Shown here: in pieces, positions 33,529 through 44,811 of the stretch
Position numbering within the stretch: the stretch's first letter is position 1
How the letters are laid out: every line of letters begins with the position of its first letter
Made by a program: the position numbers and the translations under genes
The notes under the pieces: model-generated
What the model was told of the DNA's origin: nothing
Databases searched by the model: none
Seen by the model: only the letters and a program-made list of their open reading frames with translations
DNA from: Amanita rubescens
Lineage: Eukaryota > Basidiomycota > Agaricomycetes > Agaricales > Amanitaceae
Direction of reading: 5' to 3'
DNA length: 64,000 nt
Assembly (NCBI GenBank): GCA_015039365.1
Contig: WION01000234.1
Location: 19,271 to 83,270, forward strand

Positions 33529-35430
33529 ATGTCAGAACTTCCAGCTGAAATTTGGGGCCACGTCTTTTCAAGGATTTTAAAACCATCAGACCTTCTTCGA
33601 GCAGCGCTTGTTTGCAGAGAATTTCATTCTATTGCATTACGGTCGTTGTATCGAGATATAATTTACAGGGAACCAAAACAATTCTTGGCTAATATCGGTT
33701 ATTGGAACGACGCGCTCGCACTCGTACCAGAATCACTCGTACTCTCAATTTCTTACCTCAGTGAAACTGCTTTCTCTCGGTATGACCCATCTATAGCACT
33801 AGTCGACCCAGACGGTAACGTCGACTCGGCTCATCCAGCAGCCAACGACCCAGATGACCCACGTCCTCCTCAATTCTTCGCTTCAATTGCACTCTACACC
33901 AGAATCGCAAATCATGTCTCTCGGTTTTCTCTCCTAACAGAACTCGTCTTTCACAATGCTAACCTCCCACCTCAAGTTTACTCGATAATCAAAAACTTTC
34001 CCCTCCTCGAAAATCTCTTTTTTTACGACTGCTTCCTTCCTGTCAAATCAAAGGACCTCAATGCTCTGGACGTCCTCCCTACCTCTCCAATCAAGAGATT
34101 AGCCTTGTGGAATGTCAGGAATGAACTTGACCATTTCGCGCCCAGCGTCCGCTACGCTCTTCGCCTCGCAACCATCCCCACCATCCGCGTCCTCCACATT
34201 GACTGGAGTCACGAATCCGCATCTTATTTCAACAATCTAGCCAGGGGTGTCTTACCCCCCATCACAGATCTCTCCGTCCGTATGCCGGCCCAGTACGCTT
34301 GGCCTGCAGACCTCAACACAGCCCGTACCAGGCTTGTCGACCCTCTCATCGTCTTCCTCAATACCGTCCCCACCATAGAACGTCTCTCCGTCGCCAACCG
34401 ACTTCCGTTTTGCTCCCTCCACCCTCACGCCCTACCTCACCTCTCCATTTACTCTGGTCCGCACACCTCCATCCTCGACATTGCAACCTATCGCAACCTG
34501 ACTCACATCGAGTTTCGGGATGACGATAAAAAGTCCATTGATGTCATTACGGTTCTGCCGGATTTGAAAGAAGTCGCGCCGGGATTAGAGTCGTTGAGTC
34601 TACCGCTAAGAAAGTGGGACGAGGAGATTATGTATCCGACGACGGATTTCTTTCCAAAGTTGAGAAAGCTCAAGATTTTGTACGACGAAGGGCATCCGAG
34701 CGAGGTACGTCACCACGTTAATTCAAGGGATTTGAGTTTTTGTACTCAACTCTCCCTGCAGTATAGCATACTAAGCCTCGGAGCGAGGTTCCTTCTCAAA
34801 CTACCGGACCTACACACGTTCCAACTCTACAATCCTCTCTACAGCTATGCCTTCCCACCTCCTTCATCTCCCAAATCATCTCCTCCAGCGACGTCAACGT
34901 CACGGCCCCACTTTATCGCCGCATACGGCAACCAACCTACCTCTACCAATTTTGAAGATCTCGCTTTCCCCCCTTCACCCATCTTACACATATCTCACAA
35001 GTTGACGCGCCCCATGCCGACGTTACACACCAGAAGGTTCGTGTACGTCGGTGCTGCCGCGGGTCCTGTAGCCGCTCCAGCCAACGCCCTCCTCCAGGCA
35101 CAACAACAACAACAGCACCACCACGCCCACGCGGGCCTCCACGCTTTCCTCTCTCAACCTTCCCAGCTCGCTCCGACGTCATATAAATCTCCCCCCGGAA
35201 ATCCCGTCTTACCACCCCGGTTTGGAACCGAGTCGACGTTGGGCCCGCAAGCCGGTCCCACGCGAGAAGTCCTCGGATACCTCGCGGCGTGGAGGAAACA
35301 TTGTAAAAAACTTCGTAAAGTGCAATTTGTTAAAGATTACATGTGGAAAAGGCTTGATGAAGAATTGCCTTGGGTTGGCGTTGTCGTGGATGAAGAAAAT
35401 GCAATCAAGTTCATGCAAGGTTATATTTAA
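33529..35430 (+). CDS. F-box protein with leucine-rich C-terminal region
   Basis: The N-terminus is a clear F-box (MSELPAEIWGHVFSRILKPS, then LLRAALVCREFHSIALRSLY), which would bind Skp1 in an SCF ubiquitin ligase. LRR-like segments follow (LLTELVFHNANLPP; PLLENLFFYDCFLP; TIRVLHIDW; IERLSVANRLPF; LTHIEFRDDD), a substrate-recognition fold. A low-complexity insert with Gln/His runs (QAQQQQQHHHAHAGL) precedes a final helix. A 57-nt stretch, 34705-34761, begins GTACGT and ends TGCAG and is a likely intron. Its length is a multiple of three, so retention also keeps the frame. Spliced length is 614 residues; no substrate can be named. Confidence 0.88.
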   Translation: MSELPAEIWGHVFSRILKPSDLLRAALVCREFHSIALRSLYRDIIYREPKQFLANIGYWNDALALVPESLVLSISYLSETAFSRYDPSIALVDPDGNVDSAHPAANDPDDPRPPQFFASIALYTRIANHVSRFSLLTELVFHNANLPPQVYSIIKNFPLLENLFFYDCFLPVKSKDLNALDVLPTSPIKRLALWNVRNELDHFAPSVRYALRLATIPTIRVLHIDWSHESASYFNNLARGVLPPITDLSVRMPAQYAWPADLNTARTRLVDPLIVFLNTVPTIERLSVANRLPFCSLHPHALPHLSIYSGPHTSILDIATYRNLTHIEFRDDDKKSIDVITVLPDLKEVAPGLESLSLPLRKWDEEIMYPTTDFFPKLRKLKILYDEGHPSEVRHHVNSRDLSFCTQLSLQYSILSLGARFLLKLPDLHTFQLYNPLYSYAFPPPSSPKSSPPATSTSRPHFIAAYGNQPTSTNFEDLAFPPSPILHISHKLTRPMPTLHTRRFVYVGAAAGPVAAPANALLQAQQQQQHHHAHAGLHAFLSQPSQLAPTSYKSPPGNPVLPPRFGTESTLGPQAGPTREVLGYLAAWRKHCKKLRKVQFVKDYMWKRLDEELPWVGVVVDEENAIKFMQGYI

Positions 35431-35489
35431 TTAAATATACTCTTTAATTGTGATTCTACCTCGTCCGGCGACATTTTGATATCTAGTAG

Positions 35490-37655
35490 TTATGCATATA
35501 TAAGAGTATTTTTCTTGGTCCAATCAATGATACACATACATTTCTGAGGATCTAAAAGGAGATGTTTAGTCAATGAATCCCGGGATAAAAAACCACGCAA
35601 CTTACTCTTGCTAAACTCGCGATCCTTCATCCGTTGCACGAATCTTCTAAAAGCGGGTACGACCAATTTGCACGCTTCCTCTGCGATACCCTCTCTCCCA
35701 AGCTCAGACAACTCATCCATATCCAAAACCCGCACAACGCGATGTCGTTCCAAAACCTCCTCCAACAAGTCATAAAACCTCGTAAAACGCTCTTTCCCAG
35801 CCGTTCGTCCCTCCTTTGGGTCATCCGACAAGGCTTGCATCAAAGGCCCGAAATTTGAATCAAAGTATCCCGCTTTCGCCGTACGTTGATTGCGCGCGAG
35901 GAGATCCTGAGTCGGTTTAGCCATCATCCCAGGTAAACTCGGGTCAGAAGGCGATTGTAAAAGATGGGCGTTGAGGTAATGAATGTTGTTGATCAAAAAA
36001 GTCCCCGCCACAGCCGGTCTCCTCGAAGCTTTCGAGAGCGCAGTGATGGAAGCGATAGTCGTGGTGATCACGTCGTGAATGTAATGTTCCAGAATGGTTT
36101 GTTCGGCGTCCCCTCCTTCCCCGCCCAGTGGCAATTTGGAACCTTTCCCAACTTGAACGCCTTCTCCCATTTTCCAATTTCCGTCTCCGAGAGAAAGGAG
36201 GGCGGATCCTACGGCACCTTTGACGATGGGGAGTTTGGAGAGGTAGGTCACCGTCGATTGCGTGAAATCCGTCACGGCTCCCGTATATTCTGCCAAACCG
36301 GCATTGTTCTTTGACGTTGCGCCCGATTTGATATCCGCGATAAGTTCCGGGAAGCTCCGAAGGCAGACCGCCCTCAACGAGTTTAGACCTTCCTTGACTT
36401 CGTTGCTCCCCCCTCCTCCTTCACGTAGATTGAGGAGACTCTCCCATCTCGGTAATAGCTTGAGGAGGGCCTCGTACGTCGATAAAGCCAAAAAAGTGTG
36501 TTTATGCAACGATCGTTTGATAAGTCCAATCAACGACCCCAGCGTCGTCCCAAAGAGTCCCAAAATCGGCGAGAGCAACGCCCCGTAAGCTTGTGCGACC
36601 AATTGTCCTGACGTCAATGGAGCCAAATCGCAAAGAAGGTTATATTCGTCCTCGGCAACGGTCAAGACCAACTCGACCCATTTTCCAAACGATTTACCCG
36701 CTTCGACTCCGTCTCTTCTCGCTTTTGTCGTGGAGCTGCCGATTTCGTAGCTGCCCCCTCCTTCGTTGTAAGAGGTGGCCTCGTCTACGACGTTTTTGGC
36801 GAGGGGTGATAAACATTTTTTGGACCACGCTCCGCGCATGTCTGCGTACCCTTTTTGGGCGTCGACGAGGACAGAGCGGATCCCTTGAGCGGCGGGGTGG
36901 GTTGGGTGAGTTGCCGGTAAAGGCAAGGTCCTCAAAAACGAGACTAGAGGGCGTAGAGAGGCGAGGAGATCAGCGGGGAAGGGCAAGATGGTGAATTCGA
37001 TGGATGTTCCTCCTGGGGGAGAGCCAGAGGAGCCTTCCGCGACGAGTTTGGTATAAAGGAGGGTTAGCTTCTTGGCGCCGGTTTCGACGAGCCGCGCAGG
37101 GGCGTCGTGATGGTCTGATGATGGGGATTTGAAAGTGATGAGAGCGTTGAGACGTTCGATGGCGGATTTGTAGGTGTCGAGCTGGCCTGGTTGGGGTCTG
37201 GAGGGCTAGTGAGACAACGGGATGAAGAGGGGATGGTGGAAACTCACCCGCGTAAGATCAAGGCTTCTTCTGCGTCTAGATCTTCATTTTGGCTTCCTAC
37301 TTCGTCAATTTTCAATAGGGTCTTGTCAATGTCTGAGGAAGCGTTAGCGGTTGTTCCAATAGAGGTAGAGTCACGCCACGTACTCTGAGTTCGACGAGTG
37401 AGTACCTGAGCCGAGGTATACAGTGGTAGTATAGATTTTTCAAGTTTCGCCAGTCGGGTATCAAAGCTATCGAGAACGGCTGGCTGATCCGTTCAGCGTC
37501 GGGTGAAAACAAGAAATCGTCGTACATATCATTCGTCGTGAGATTTGGTGAGTTTTGTTAATGTTCTGTTCGAGCTGTAGGCGGTACTTTCAGAAGATGT
37601 CTAGTACGTGGACATGATTTCTCACCAACTCGATTTCGGCGCTTTCATCGTCCAT
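35490..37655 (-). CDS. EXO70: Exocyst subunit EXO70
   Basis: The start MDDESAEIEL lies at 37655; small exons then encode EQNINKTHQISRRM, VLDSFDTRLAKLEKSILPLY, VLTRRTQ/NIDKTLLKIDEV and EDLDAEEALILRG, the normal N-terminal coiled coil of fungal Exo70. A long exon (about 36990-35610) carries the rod, with SYEALLKLLPRW-like and YDLLEEVLERHRVVRVLDMD segments and VVPAFRRFVQRMKDREFSK. The final intron leads to NPQKCMCIIDWTKK, and FSKNPQK is the diagnostic Exo70 C-terminal motif. The protein tethers secretory vesicles to PI(4,5)P2 at the plasma membrane and links to Rho GTPases. The C-terminal tail is a little longer than usual. Internal exon borders near the N-terminus are approximate. Confidence 0.9.
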
Positions 37656-37723
37656 GATGACGGTAAAAGGGAGAGTTACTTATTTAGGAAACTAATATAT
37701 TATTGCTACTAATACAACTCGAA

Positions 37724-39295
37724 CTAATCTCCAACTCGTCTGCTCGACGTACCATTGCTATCGTCAGTGGAATCAAGAAGACTAGAGGGAGAGGTTAGAC
37801 TGGATGATGATAGTCAGAGTAAGACACCCACTTGTACTGTTTGACGAGGGCGCATTCACCGCCGTTGTCGAGGTCGATGTTATATAGATAAAAGTATCCT
37901 TCAGATGAAATAACCATCACCTGAGGCATAGTTCTAAAAGAGCCGTAAATTGGAGAAAAATTGTGAAAGATTGAAACATACGGGCTTAGCGCGACGATGC
38001 TTCGCGTCCCGCTGGTTGGTAACCTCAAGTATGCGAAATCCCGTACGGGCTCCCACATCTCCGTCAACGTGGGCGGTAAATACTCCCCCACCGAATGCCC
38101 GAGTGTCTTGGTCATTTGCAACGACTTTCTCCTCAAAATCGATCTATAACAACTCGTCAATTACCCAAAATTCGTTACGCGCGCTCACTGCCACTTACGA
38201 TACGCTCGTCTTCTTCTTTTCCTTTTCCAACATTGCCTCGTACCCACCCTCATACTCTTCCCGACTATCCACCGAATCCGGCGGACTCGTCGCTCCAGAA
38301 CCCGACGACGACGAGGATGGCCCGCTTCCTTTATTCACTCCCAGCTTGAATATGTGGACCGTATCATGTGCCGAGCTAACCGCTAATAGCGTCGACATGG
38401 GGTTGAAATTCATAGAATATATCACTGCTTCCCTCGTCCCCCGTCTGAATTGGTATAGTTTCTCTGCACTGGGTATGTTCCATACGCGGATGACGGTGCC
38501 TTTTTCCGAGGCTGTGGCGAGAAGGGTGCCTGTTGAGTTGATGGAAAGGAAGGATAAAGGCGTTTTGTGCGCTTGGATGGCGTTGACGACGGTTAAGGAG
38601 CGGGTTGAGAAGATGTGGACGTCGCCGTTCTGGGGTGGTGAGGTAGATGGGGGTGTTGGTGCCGAGGATGTTGCGGAGAGGGAAGTAGATGGTGAGGGAA
38701 CGGGGGAGGGGTAAACAAGATAAGAGTTGTCGGCAGACGGTGATAGAGCGCAAACAGCTAAAAGTACGATGAGAACGAGTCAGAAAGTCAGGTAGAGGAC
38801 GCTCACCGTCAGGATTTGGGGGAGTTTCGATAACGTGAAGAAGACGCATGTTGGAAATGTCATATGTATAAATTTCGGTTTCCAACACGATAACTAGAGT
38901 CTTCCTGTTCATCTTGACAGAGAGAATAGATGAAGGAAAGAGTAGCTCGCAGATGACGGATTTGCGCTTGCTGCCAATGAGTGTAATGTAAACTAGTAGG
39001 ATTTGGATGGCTCACCTTGGTATTGACGATCTGAAGCTTCCTTGGACTTGATTGAGGTTGATCTGGAGCGCCTACGAGAGCCAAAAGTGAAGTTGTAAAG
39101 AGCATTTCTACGATTCCGCGTGCACCATCGGTAGTTGAAGTGACTCTACCAAATGGGTCACAATTGATGATGGTATATCCCTTGCGAGTACCAATTGAAA
39201 TACATCTTAAAAGTTATTAGAATTATATTTGTTTGAGAGTTATAAACGTACGAAAAATCTTGATTGAAGTTTGCAAAGAGCATGTCGTTGACCAT
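37724..39295 (-). CDS. ATG18: Autophagy PROPPIN ATG18
   Basis: The start [15 protein letters not shown] is followed across an intron by [20 protein letters not shown], then [36 protein letters not shown] and [11 protein letters not shown]. The FRRG phosphoinositide-binding motif is intact ([18 protein letters not shown]), followed by [17 protein letters not shown] variable loop rich in Ser/Gly/Pro follows, then [20 protein letters not shown] and a short last exon encoding [16 protein letters not shown]. This is a complete seven-blade Atg18, which binds PI3P and recruits Atg2 to the phagophore. At least five introns are needed. The gene is divergent to TRL1, with start codons 34 bp apart, and its stop is about 70 bp from the EXO70 start. 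Confidence 0.92.
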
Positions 39296-39329
39296 GATGA
39301 GGGTCGGAGTTAGCTTGACTCACCGGTTC
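39296..39329. promoter_or_regulatory. Very short divergent promoter, ATG18 / TRL1
   Basis: 34 bp separate the two chosen start codons. An upstream in-frame ATG for TRL1 exists within the ATG18 start region, so the true TRL1 start could even overlap ATG18. Confidence 0.55.
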
Positions 39330-41974
39330 ATGTCTCGTTCTGACTCTCAACTCATCGAGGCTCTCGTCGCACTCGAAAAATGCTCTCCAAAACTCGTAAA
39401 ATCTGCAGTTTATCCAGCACCAGCAGAACCAACAACTCTAGTTCGTAGTTGGAAGATGAACGAATTCAAATATTACGATATTCCTTCTCCTTTTCCAACT
39501 TACGCTCGTGGTCTTTTTACCATCGATGACCGTATCGTCGTACGTGGATACGACAAGTTTTTCAATATCGGAGAAGTTCCTTGGACTGAGGTCAGTAATT
39601 TCGTTACTATTCATCCTTCAACTCTCACTCTACTTTTAGTGGTCTTTTCTCGAGTCTCATACTCGCTCTCCTTACATTCTCTCTCTCAAATCAAATGGAT
39701 GCATTATCTTTATCGCTGCACTCTCTTCATCAAAGCTTGTCGTTACTTCAAAACATTCCCTTGGTCCAGTCACAGGACAAAGCCAAGCTCACGCTCTGGT
39801 TGGTGATGTCTGGCTGAAACGCTATCTGGAACAAAAAGAAAAGACAGAGGCAGATCTCGCAAAGCATTTATGGGATAACAACTGGACCGCAGTTGCCGAG
39901 GTACGCGTCATCGTCGTGTTTTGTTCTTTCCAACTCATCCTTAACCCCTATAGCTCTGCGATGACTCGTTCGAAGAACACGTCCTTCCATACCCACCAGG
40001 CAAAACAGGGTTATACCTCCACGGCATCAACACCTGCACAAAAGAATTCTATACCCTCCCTCCAGAGGCCGTAGATGCTTTTGCCGACGAATGGGGATTC
40101 ATCAAGACAAAATACATCACGCTGGACTCGATCTCAAAAGTCCGCTCATTCACAGACGATATCCGCAAGACCGGAACTTGGGAAGGCGAACCACTAGAAG
40201 GATTCGTCGTCCGTACCCATATCACGGAACCTCCCGCATCCGCCTCCCGTGCCGATAAAGCCACGGCGGGCATGTTACCTTATACCCCCGGCTCAACCTT
40301 TTTCTTTAAAATCAAATTCGACGAACCCTACCTCATGTACCGCGATTGGAGGGAAGTAACAAAATCCCTCCTAACCATGAATGCGAAAAACGGGACTATG
40401 AATCCGAGTAAATTGTCAAGGTCAAAGATGGTTCGGCCAGAGACGAAAGTTTATGTGGATTGGGTTATCAAGGAAATTAAACAGAATCCGAAAGCGTTTG
40501 AGCAGTATCAGCATAACAAGGGGATTATCAAGACGAGGGAGATGTTTTTGGTGTGGCTGGCATCGAACGACGGGAAGAAAGTAACTGAGGAACCAAAAGT
40601 CGAACAACAACAACCCCAGCCTCGGTTCACGAAAACGATCATTGTTCCAATTGCTATTCCCGGGTGCGGAAAAACCGCCGTCTCAGTCGCCCTCGCTCAC
40701 ATCTTCAAATTTGGACACACTCAAAGTGACGACGTTCGCGCCAAAAAAGCCGGTCCCGCCTTTGTCAGAAACGTGATGGAGTTGTTAAAGTCTCATGATG
40801 TCGTCATTGCAGACAAGTACGTACTATATGCGTACTCTTTTAGCTAAAACTCTAACTCTCTCTGCAAAGAAACAACCACCTCCGCCAACACCGCACCGTT
40901 CTACGCGAAGAATCTTTCAACCTATTCAAAAAACAAAAGAAAAAAGCCTCCAAAGCAGGGAACGACCCAGATCCGGCTGACGAGGATACCTCCCGAGCTA
41001 GGCTCCTTGCTCTTCACTGGGATTCCTCCTCCCAACCCCCCGCTACGATCTTCACCACATGCGCTGAACGCGTCCGTTCACGAGGGACTAACCACCAAAC
41101 CCTCCGCGCACCCCCACAAGCGCGTCCCCCCTCTCCCTCTCCCTCTCTCTCTTCCAACCTATACGAAGACGTGATTTGGAGATTCATAAGAGAGTCGGAG
41201 GATCTCCTCCCTTCAGAAGTAGACGCGATCATCGACATGCCTATAAGCGAAGGGTTGGAAGAAAGCGTGCGTCGTGCCGTAAACGGTATCGTAAAAGAGC
41301 TTGGTCTGACTATGCCAAGCGAGGAAAAGGTGAAGGAGGGGATCGAGAAAGTCAAGGCTTACAAGGTTGCGGAGAAGGCTAAGAAGCCTGATCCTCCCCC
41401 CGTTGAGCCACGGTCTACTGGCACCACAGCGCGGTATTACGCCTTTTTACCGGATATCGATCTAGAGACGATGTTGGAGCCCGTGTTTGCGTCGTCCAAT
41501 GACGAGTTTTGGGCGCATTTGAAGAAGGGCCGGTTGGCGTTTAAACCTCACGTGACGATCGTACACCGTAAAGAGTTGCCGGTTTCTCAATTGTTGTGGG
41601 AGAGATGTGAGAAGCTCGTGAACGAGAATGCGGGTGCGATGTTTGGTTTGAGAGTGATGAATGTTGTGTGGGATGGGAGGGTTATGGCGCTTACTGTGGA
41701 TGGCGTCATTCCGTTTGAACTCGACGGCAAACAGGATGGAGAAGACGGGCGAGCATATAAGCTTGCGAAGGAGTTTGTGAAGGAGTTGCCAGACGAGGAA
41801 CGGGAGCGGTTACACATTACAGTTGGAACGAAGGATGCGGAGATTGTGCCTTTTGAGGCAAAGGTGCTCGTCATGGGTTGGAGGAAGGGGGAGAAGAATG
41901 AGGCGCTGAAGGTGCTGGACTTGGGTCCTAATGGAATTACAGTCAAGGCGAGGATAAGTGGGATGTGGTCTTAG
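39330..41974 (+). CDS. TRL1: Fungal tRNA ligase TRL1
   Basis: Four exons (39330-39590, 39640-39900, 39954-40816, 40870-41974) give 829 residues. The N-terminal adenylyltransferase domain has the nucleotidyl-lysine motif KSNG (LSLKSNGCIIFIAAL) and EGEPLEGFVVRTH. The central kinase has the P-loop IAIPGCGKTAVSVAL and DVVIADKNNHLRQHR split by the third intron. The C-terminal cyclic phosphodiesterase has its two H-x-T motifs (FKPHVTIVH and ERLHITVGT). The enzyme heals and seals tRNA exon halves and HAC1 mRNA. All three active sites are intact, so this is the functional copy. Fragments of the same gene occur at 43726-44020 and 54000-54605. Confidence 0.95.
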
Positions 41975-42336
41975 TGGTTGTTCATCATTGACACTCGTGT
42001 ATTCCTAGCATTTTAATACACTCAGTAACGCCGGCAGTCTTTTATGTCTCGTGAATTGCCGTGCGCTGCTTGGGTGTCTCGCGTATCGCCGTGGTCTCGG
42101 GAAACTTCGGAACAACTCCAGGCGCGTACTTGTCGAAAAGCTCTCTAAGCTCCGCTTGGGAAAGTCTAGACTAAAGCAGGGTCAGCGTTGCGTCGACCAG
42201 AAAGGCGCATACAATTTTGCATAAAATACTCGAAATCAAACACGCCCTCTTCTCGCAGATCTATTTCGTATTGGAGAAGCACGTGAGATGGATGACGCAC
42301 GGACGCAGACTTGTCACCCACATTTCAACATCCAAC
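41975..42336. other. Short spacer between TRL1 and HNH gene
   Basis: It contains the TRL1 3' UTR, part of which is copied at 43957-44010. No gene recognised. A frame open from 42217 joins the HNH gene but lacks a better start. Confidence 0.5.
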
Positions 42337-43542
42337 ATGGCCGCCATCGTTGAGCTTCAGATGCCAATCGATGGTGAATACCAGCCTGCGCTATCCATTC
42401 CTGTTGAGACGTGTCAGTGCTTCTCATTGCACCCTCTTAAGTGGTTGCGGTATGTCGGGTTTACGATCTATGGCACCAAAGGCCACATCTCCCGGTCCGC
42501 CTCTGGCCTGGCAGTGGTCCAGTATTCTGAGGTTGATATACAGGCTGGTGTTTATTACTATATACCCGACTCACAAGGCAAGTCATATTTCGGCGTCCAA
42601 GGACCCCTCAATGCTCATTCAATGTCAGATCCGTTTCTGCTTGACCCTGATTTGATGGACGACAGGACTTCATATTCATCAACTATCTCCACTCGCCAGG
42701 CTGATTTCGCACAGAGGGTGACTGCCAATCGCGACGGAACCTGTCTGATGACTGGTGTGACATCAAACTTTCAGGCGTGTCATATTTTCCCTCACGCAAA
42801 GGGAAGCCAGGTGAGTTCTGAATATTTGAATCACTCCCAGTTCTCATTCCAGGCCCAGTACATTACTGGTCTCGCCGATCATAGGAATGAAGTTTTGGAT
42901 CCACCCTTGGATGACATCAACGATCCACGTAACGGAATCCTGCTTTCCGTACAGCTACACAGGCCATTTGGGGCCTCTATCGTCGCTTTTTTGCAAGTTA
43001 GTTATTGTCTTCCATGTGGTTGAACTAATTCGTAGTAGACCCCCAATTTCGCGATGTCTGTCACTGACGTGGCCCGAGTCATGCAACCCATAGGCTTCAA
43101 TCCATCGCTCGCAGTCAGTCGCCTCACGTTTCAGCACTTCAATGCCCCTGATGTTGTCACCACGTACGTGGCACCTCACAACTCGGATGCGAGGCAACGT
43201 GTGGACCATGATGATTGGCCACCACCTCTTCTCTTCGACATCGCCTATGGTTGTGCTGCCCTCAACACCTGGGGAGTGCCTCAATTTGTGAACTTGGCCC
43301 GACAACGCACCAGGCATATTTACTATGACGGGGAGCCAGATGATGTATCGGGCGTTGATCAGAAACGTCGCCAGGCAGACTGCTTGATCGTGTTGCGCGG
43401 GCTGTCAGGCGAAGAGCAGAAAAAGAAGCAAGCGAGCAATACCAAGGCTGCGGACTCTCAGACCCCTGACATTGCTGACATTATCTTGGGGTTATGGACG
43501 TACAATGCGAAGGCAGGGTCAGCGTCCAAGCACGTGCAATGA
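42337..43542 (+). CDS. HNH-nuclease domain protein
   Basis: Three exons (42337-42810, 42853-42996, 43039-43542) give 373 residues. The N-terminal part (LKWLRYVGFTIYGTKGHISR; GVYYYIPDSQGKSYFGV) is a conserved fungal leader. The HNH fold follows: RVTANRDGTCLMTGVTSNFQ, CHIFPHAKGSQ across the intron, then NDPRNGILLSVQLHRPFG. The His of CHIF, the Asn of RNGI and the His of QLHR are the three catalytic or metal positions of the HNH_2 class. The C-terminal 165 residues are not recognised. Such genes are multi-copy in Agaricomycetes, of unknown role; DNA cleavage is inferred from the motif. The ATG has a good Kozak context (ACATGG). The gene sits between TRL1 and a copy of the TRL1 3' end. Confidence 0.82.
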
Positions 43543-43725
43543 AGGCAGAAAAGACTCGGGAGAAAGTCCGAGCATGGCTTGATTCTGCAAAAGATTAAGC
43601 ACGATTGTACAGTATCAAGTATTCAAGTTTAGGTTAGCATCAAGTCATTTCTTATTTTGCCAAGTTCATCGAGTGTAGCAGAAGACTTGAATAACAGTCA
43701 CCTGAACATCGACATTCGAGCACCT

Positions 43726-44020
43726 GGAGAGCGAGCGTACTATAAGCTTGCTGAAAAAGTTTGTGAAGGAGTTGGATGAGGAATGGGAGCGGTTACACAT
43801 TACAGTTGGAACTGAAGGATGTAGGGATTGTGCCTCTTGAGGCAAAGGTGCTCGTCATGGGTCGGAGGAAGGGGGAGAAGAACAAGGCACCGAGGGTGCT
43901 GGATCTGGGTCCTAATGGAATTACAGTCAAGGCAAGGATAAGTGGGAAGTGGGCTTAGTGGTTGTTCATCTTGAGATGCATTGACACTCATGTATCTAGC
44001 ATTAACAAGTTGGCACCCTG
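43726..44020 (+). pseudogene. Duplicated 3' end of TRL1 including 3' UTR
   Basis: This is a diverged copy of TRL1 from about 41745 to 42017. It has GCTTGC, the TTACACATTACAGTTGGAAC stretch (second phosphodiesterase motif), GGCAAAGGTGCTCGTCATGG, GGTCCTAATGGAATTACAG, and the stop followed by TGGTTGTTCATC. An extra A and other changes disrupt the frame before 43776. From there LEAKVLVMGRRKGEKN through VKARISGKWA stays open to the stop at 43958. It cannot encode an enzyme; it marks a partial duplication. Confidence 0.9.
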
Positions 44021-44811
44021 TCATGGATCCTGTACTAACATAAAATAGTAATAATTTTGTATGTTCAATAAGTATTAATGTTAAGATACATGTGTCCAGG
44101 CAGATGACTTGTCATCAAATGTAAGTGTCACCAAGAAGTGAAGTGTGTAGGGAGCATAACTGTCCTTCAAATCTAACTCAACTTGCATTCATAGTACAGC
44201 AGAGGCAATCCTGACCAGACACATGTACATAGGTCAAGAAGAATATTTCAAAATACTATACATACAGTACATCCTACTGATGTATCAAGATTTGGAGCTT
44301 GTTTCATTGGCACATGCAAACATCTGAGAGAATGTTAGGCAAGGATGGTGGGAAGTCCAGAGAGGGCAGGTGACAAGGGCTGAGAGGTTTTCCAATGGAC
44401 TTTGACTTAATGCAACAGGCACAGCATCTGCACAAATCAGGACTCGGATGCCAGCAGCTACTATTACTATGGACTCCTATAATTTCCATTAATGGCTCAT
44501 AATTATGTAGCTGCCATTCTTAATTACTTGCGTCCAACCTGTGTCCCTGCCAAATGTATTCCCAACTAACGACATATGTATATGTATGTTTACATTAAAA
44601 AGAAAAATTGAGCCAGATGCATGAATAACAAAAGAGAGGCATATGAGAAGTGATCTGTGTACAGATAAATATGATCTCAATGCAAATGCAATGCAGCCAA
44701 TAAATCACCTGAATATCCAATGCCAGGTGTTTCACCCTGCCATAAATTGTTCATAAGTAATGCATGACTATACAAAGAACCTACCATCAATGTGAGTCAC
44801 CTGCCTATAGA
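44021..44811. other. AT-rich spacer downstream of GTPase exons
   Basis: No clear gene. Minus-strand frames at 44304-44680 are open but without recognisable protein pattern; they could be 3' exons or 3' UTR of the GTPase gene. Confidence 0.4.

Noticed and set aside
36593..36994. 133-codon plus ORF over EXO70
   Set aside because: Antisense frame of the long EXO70 exon.
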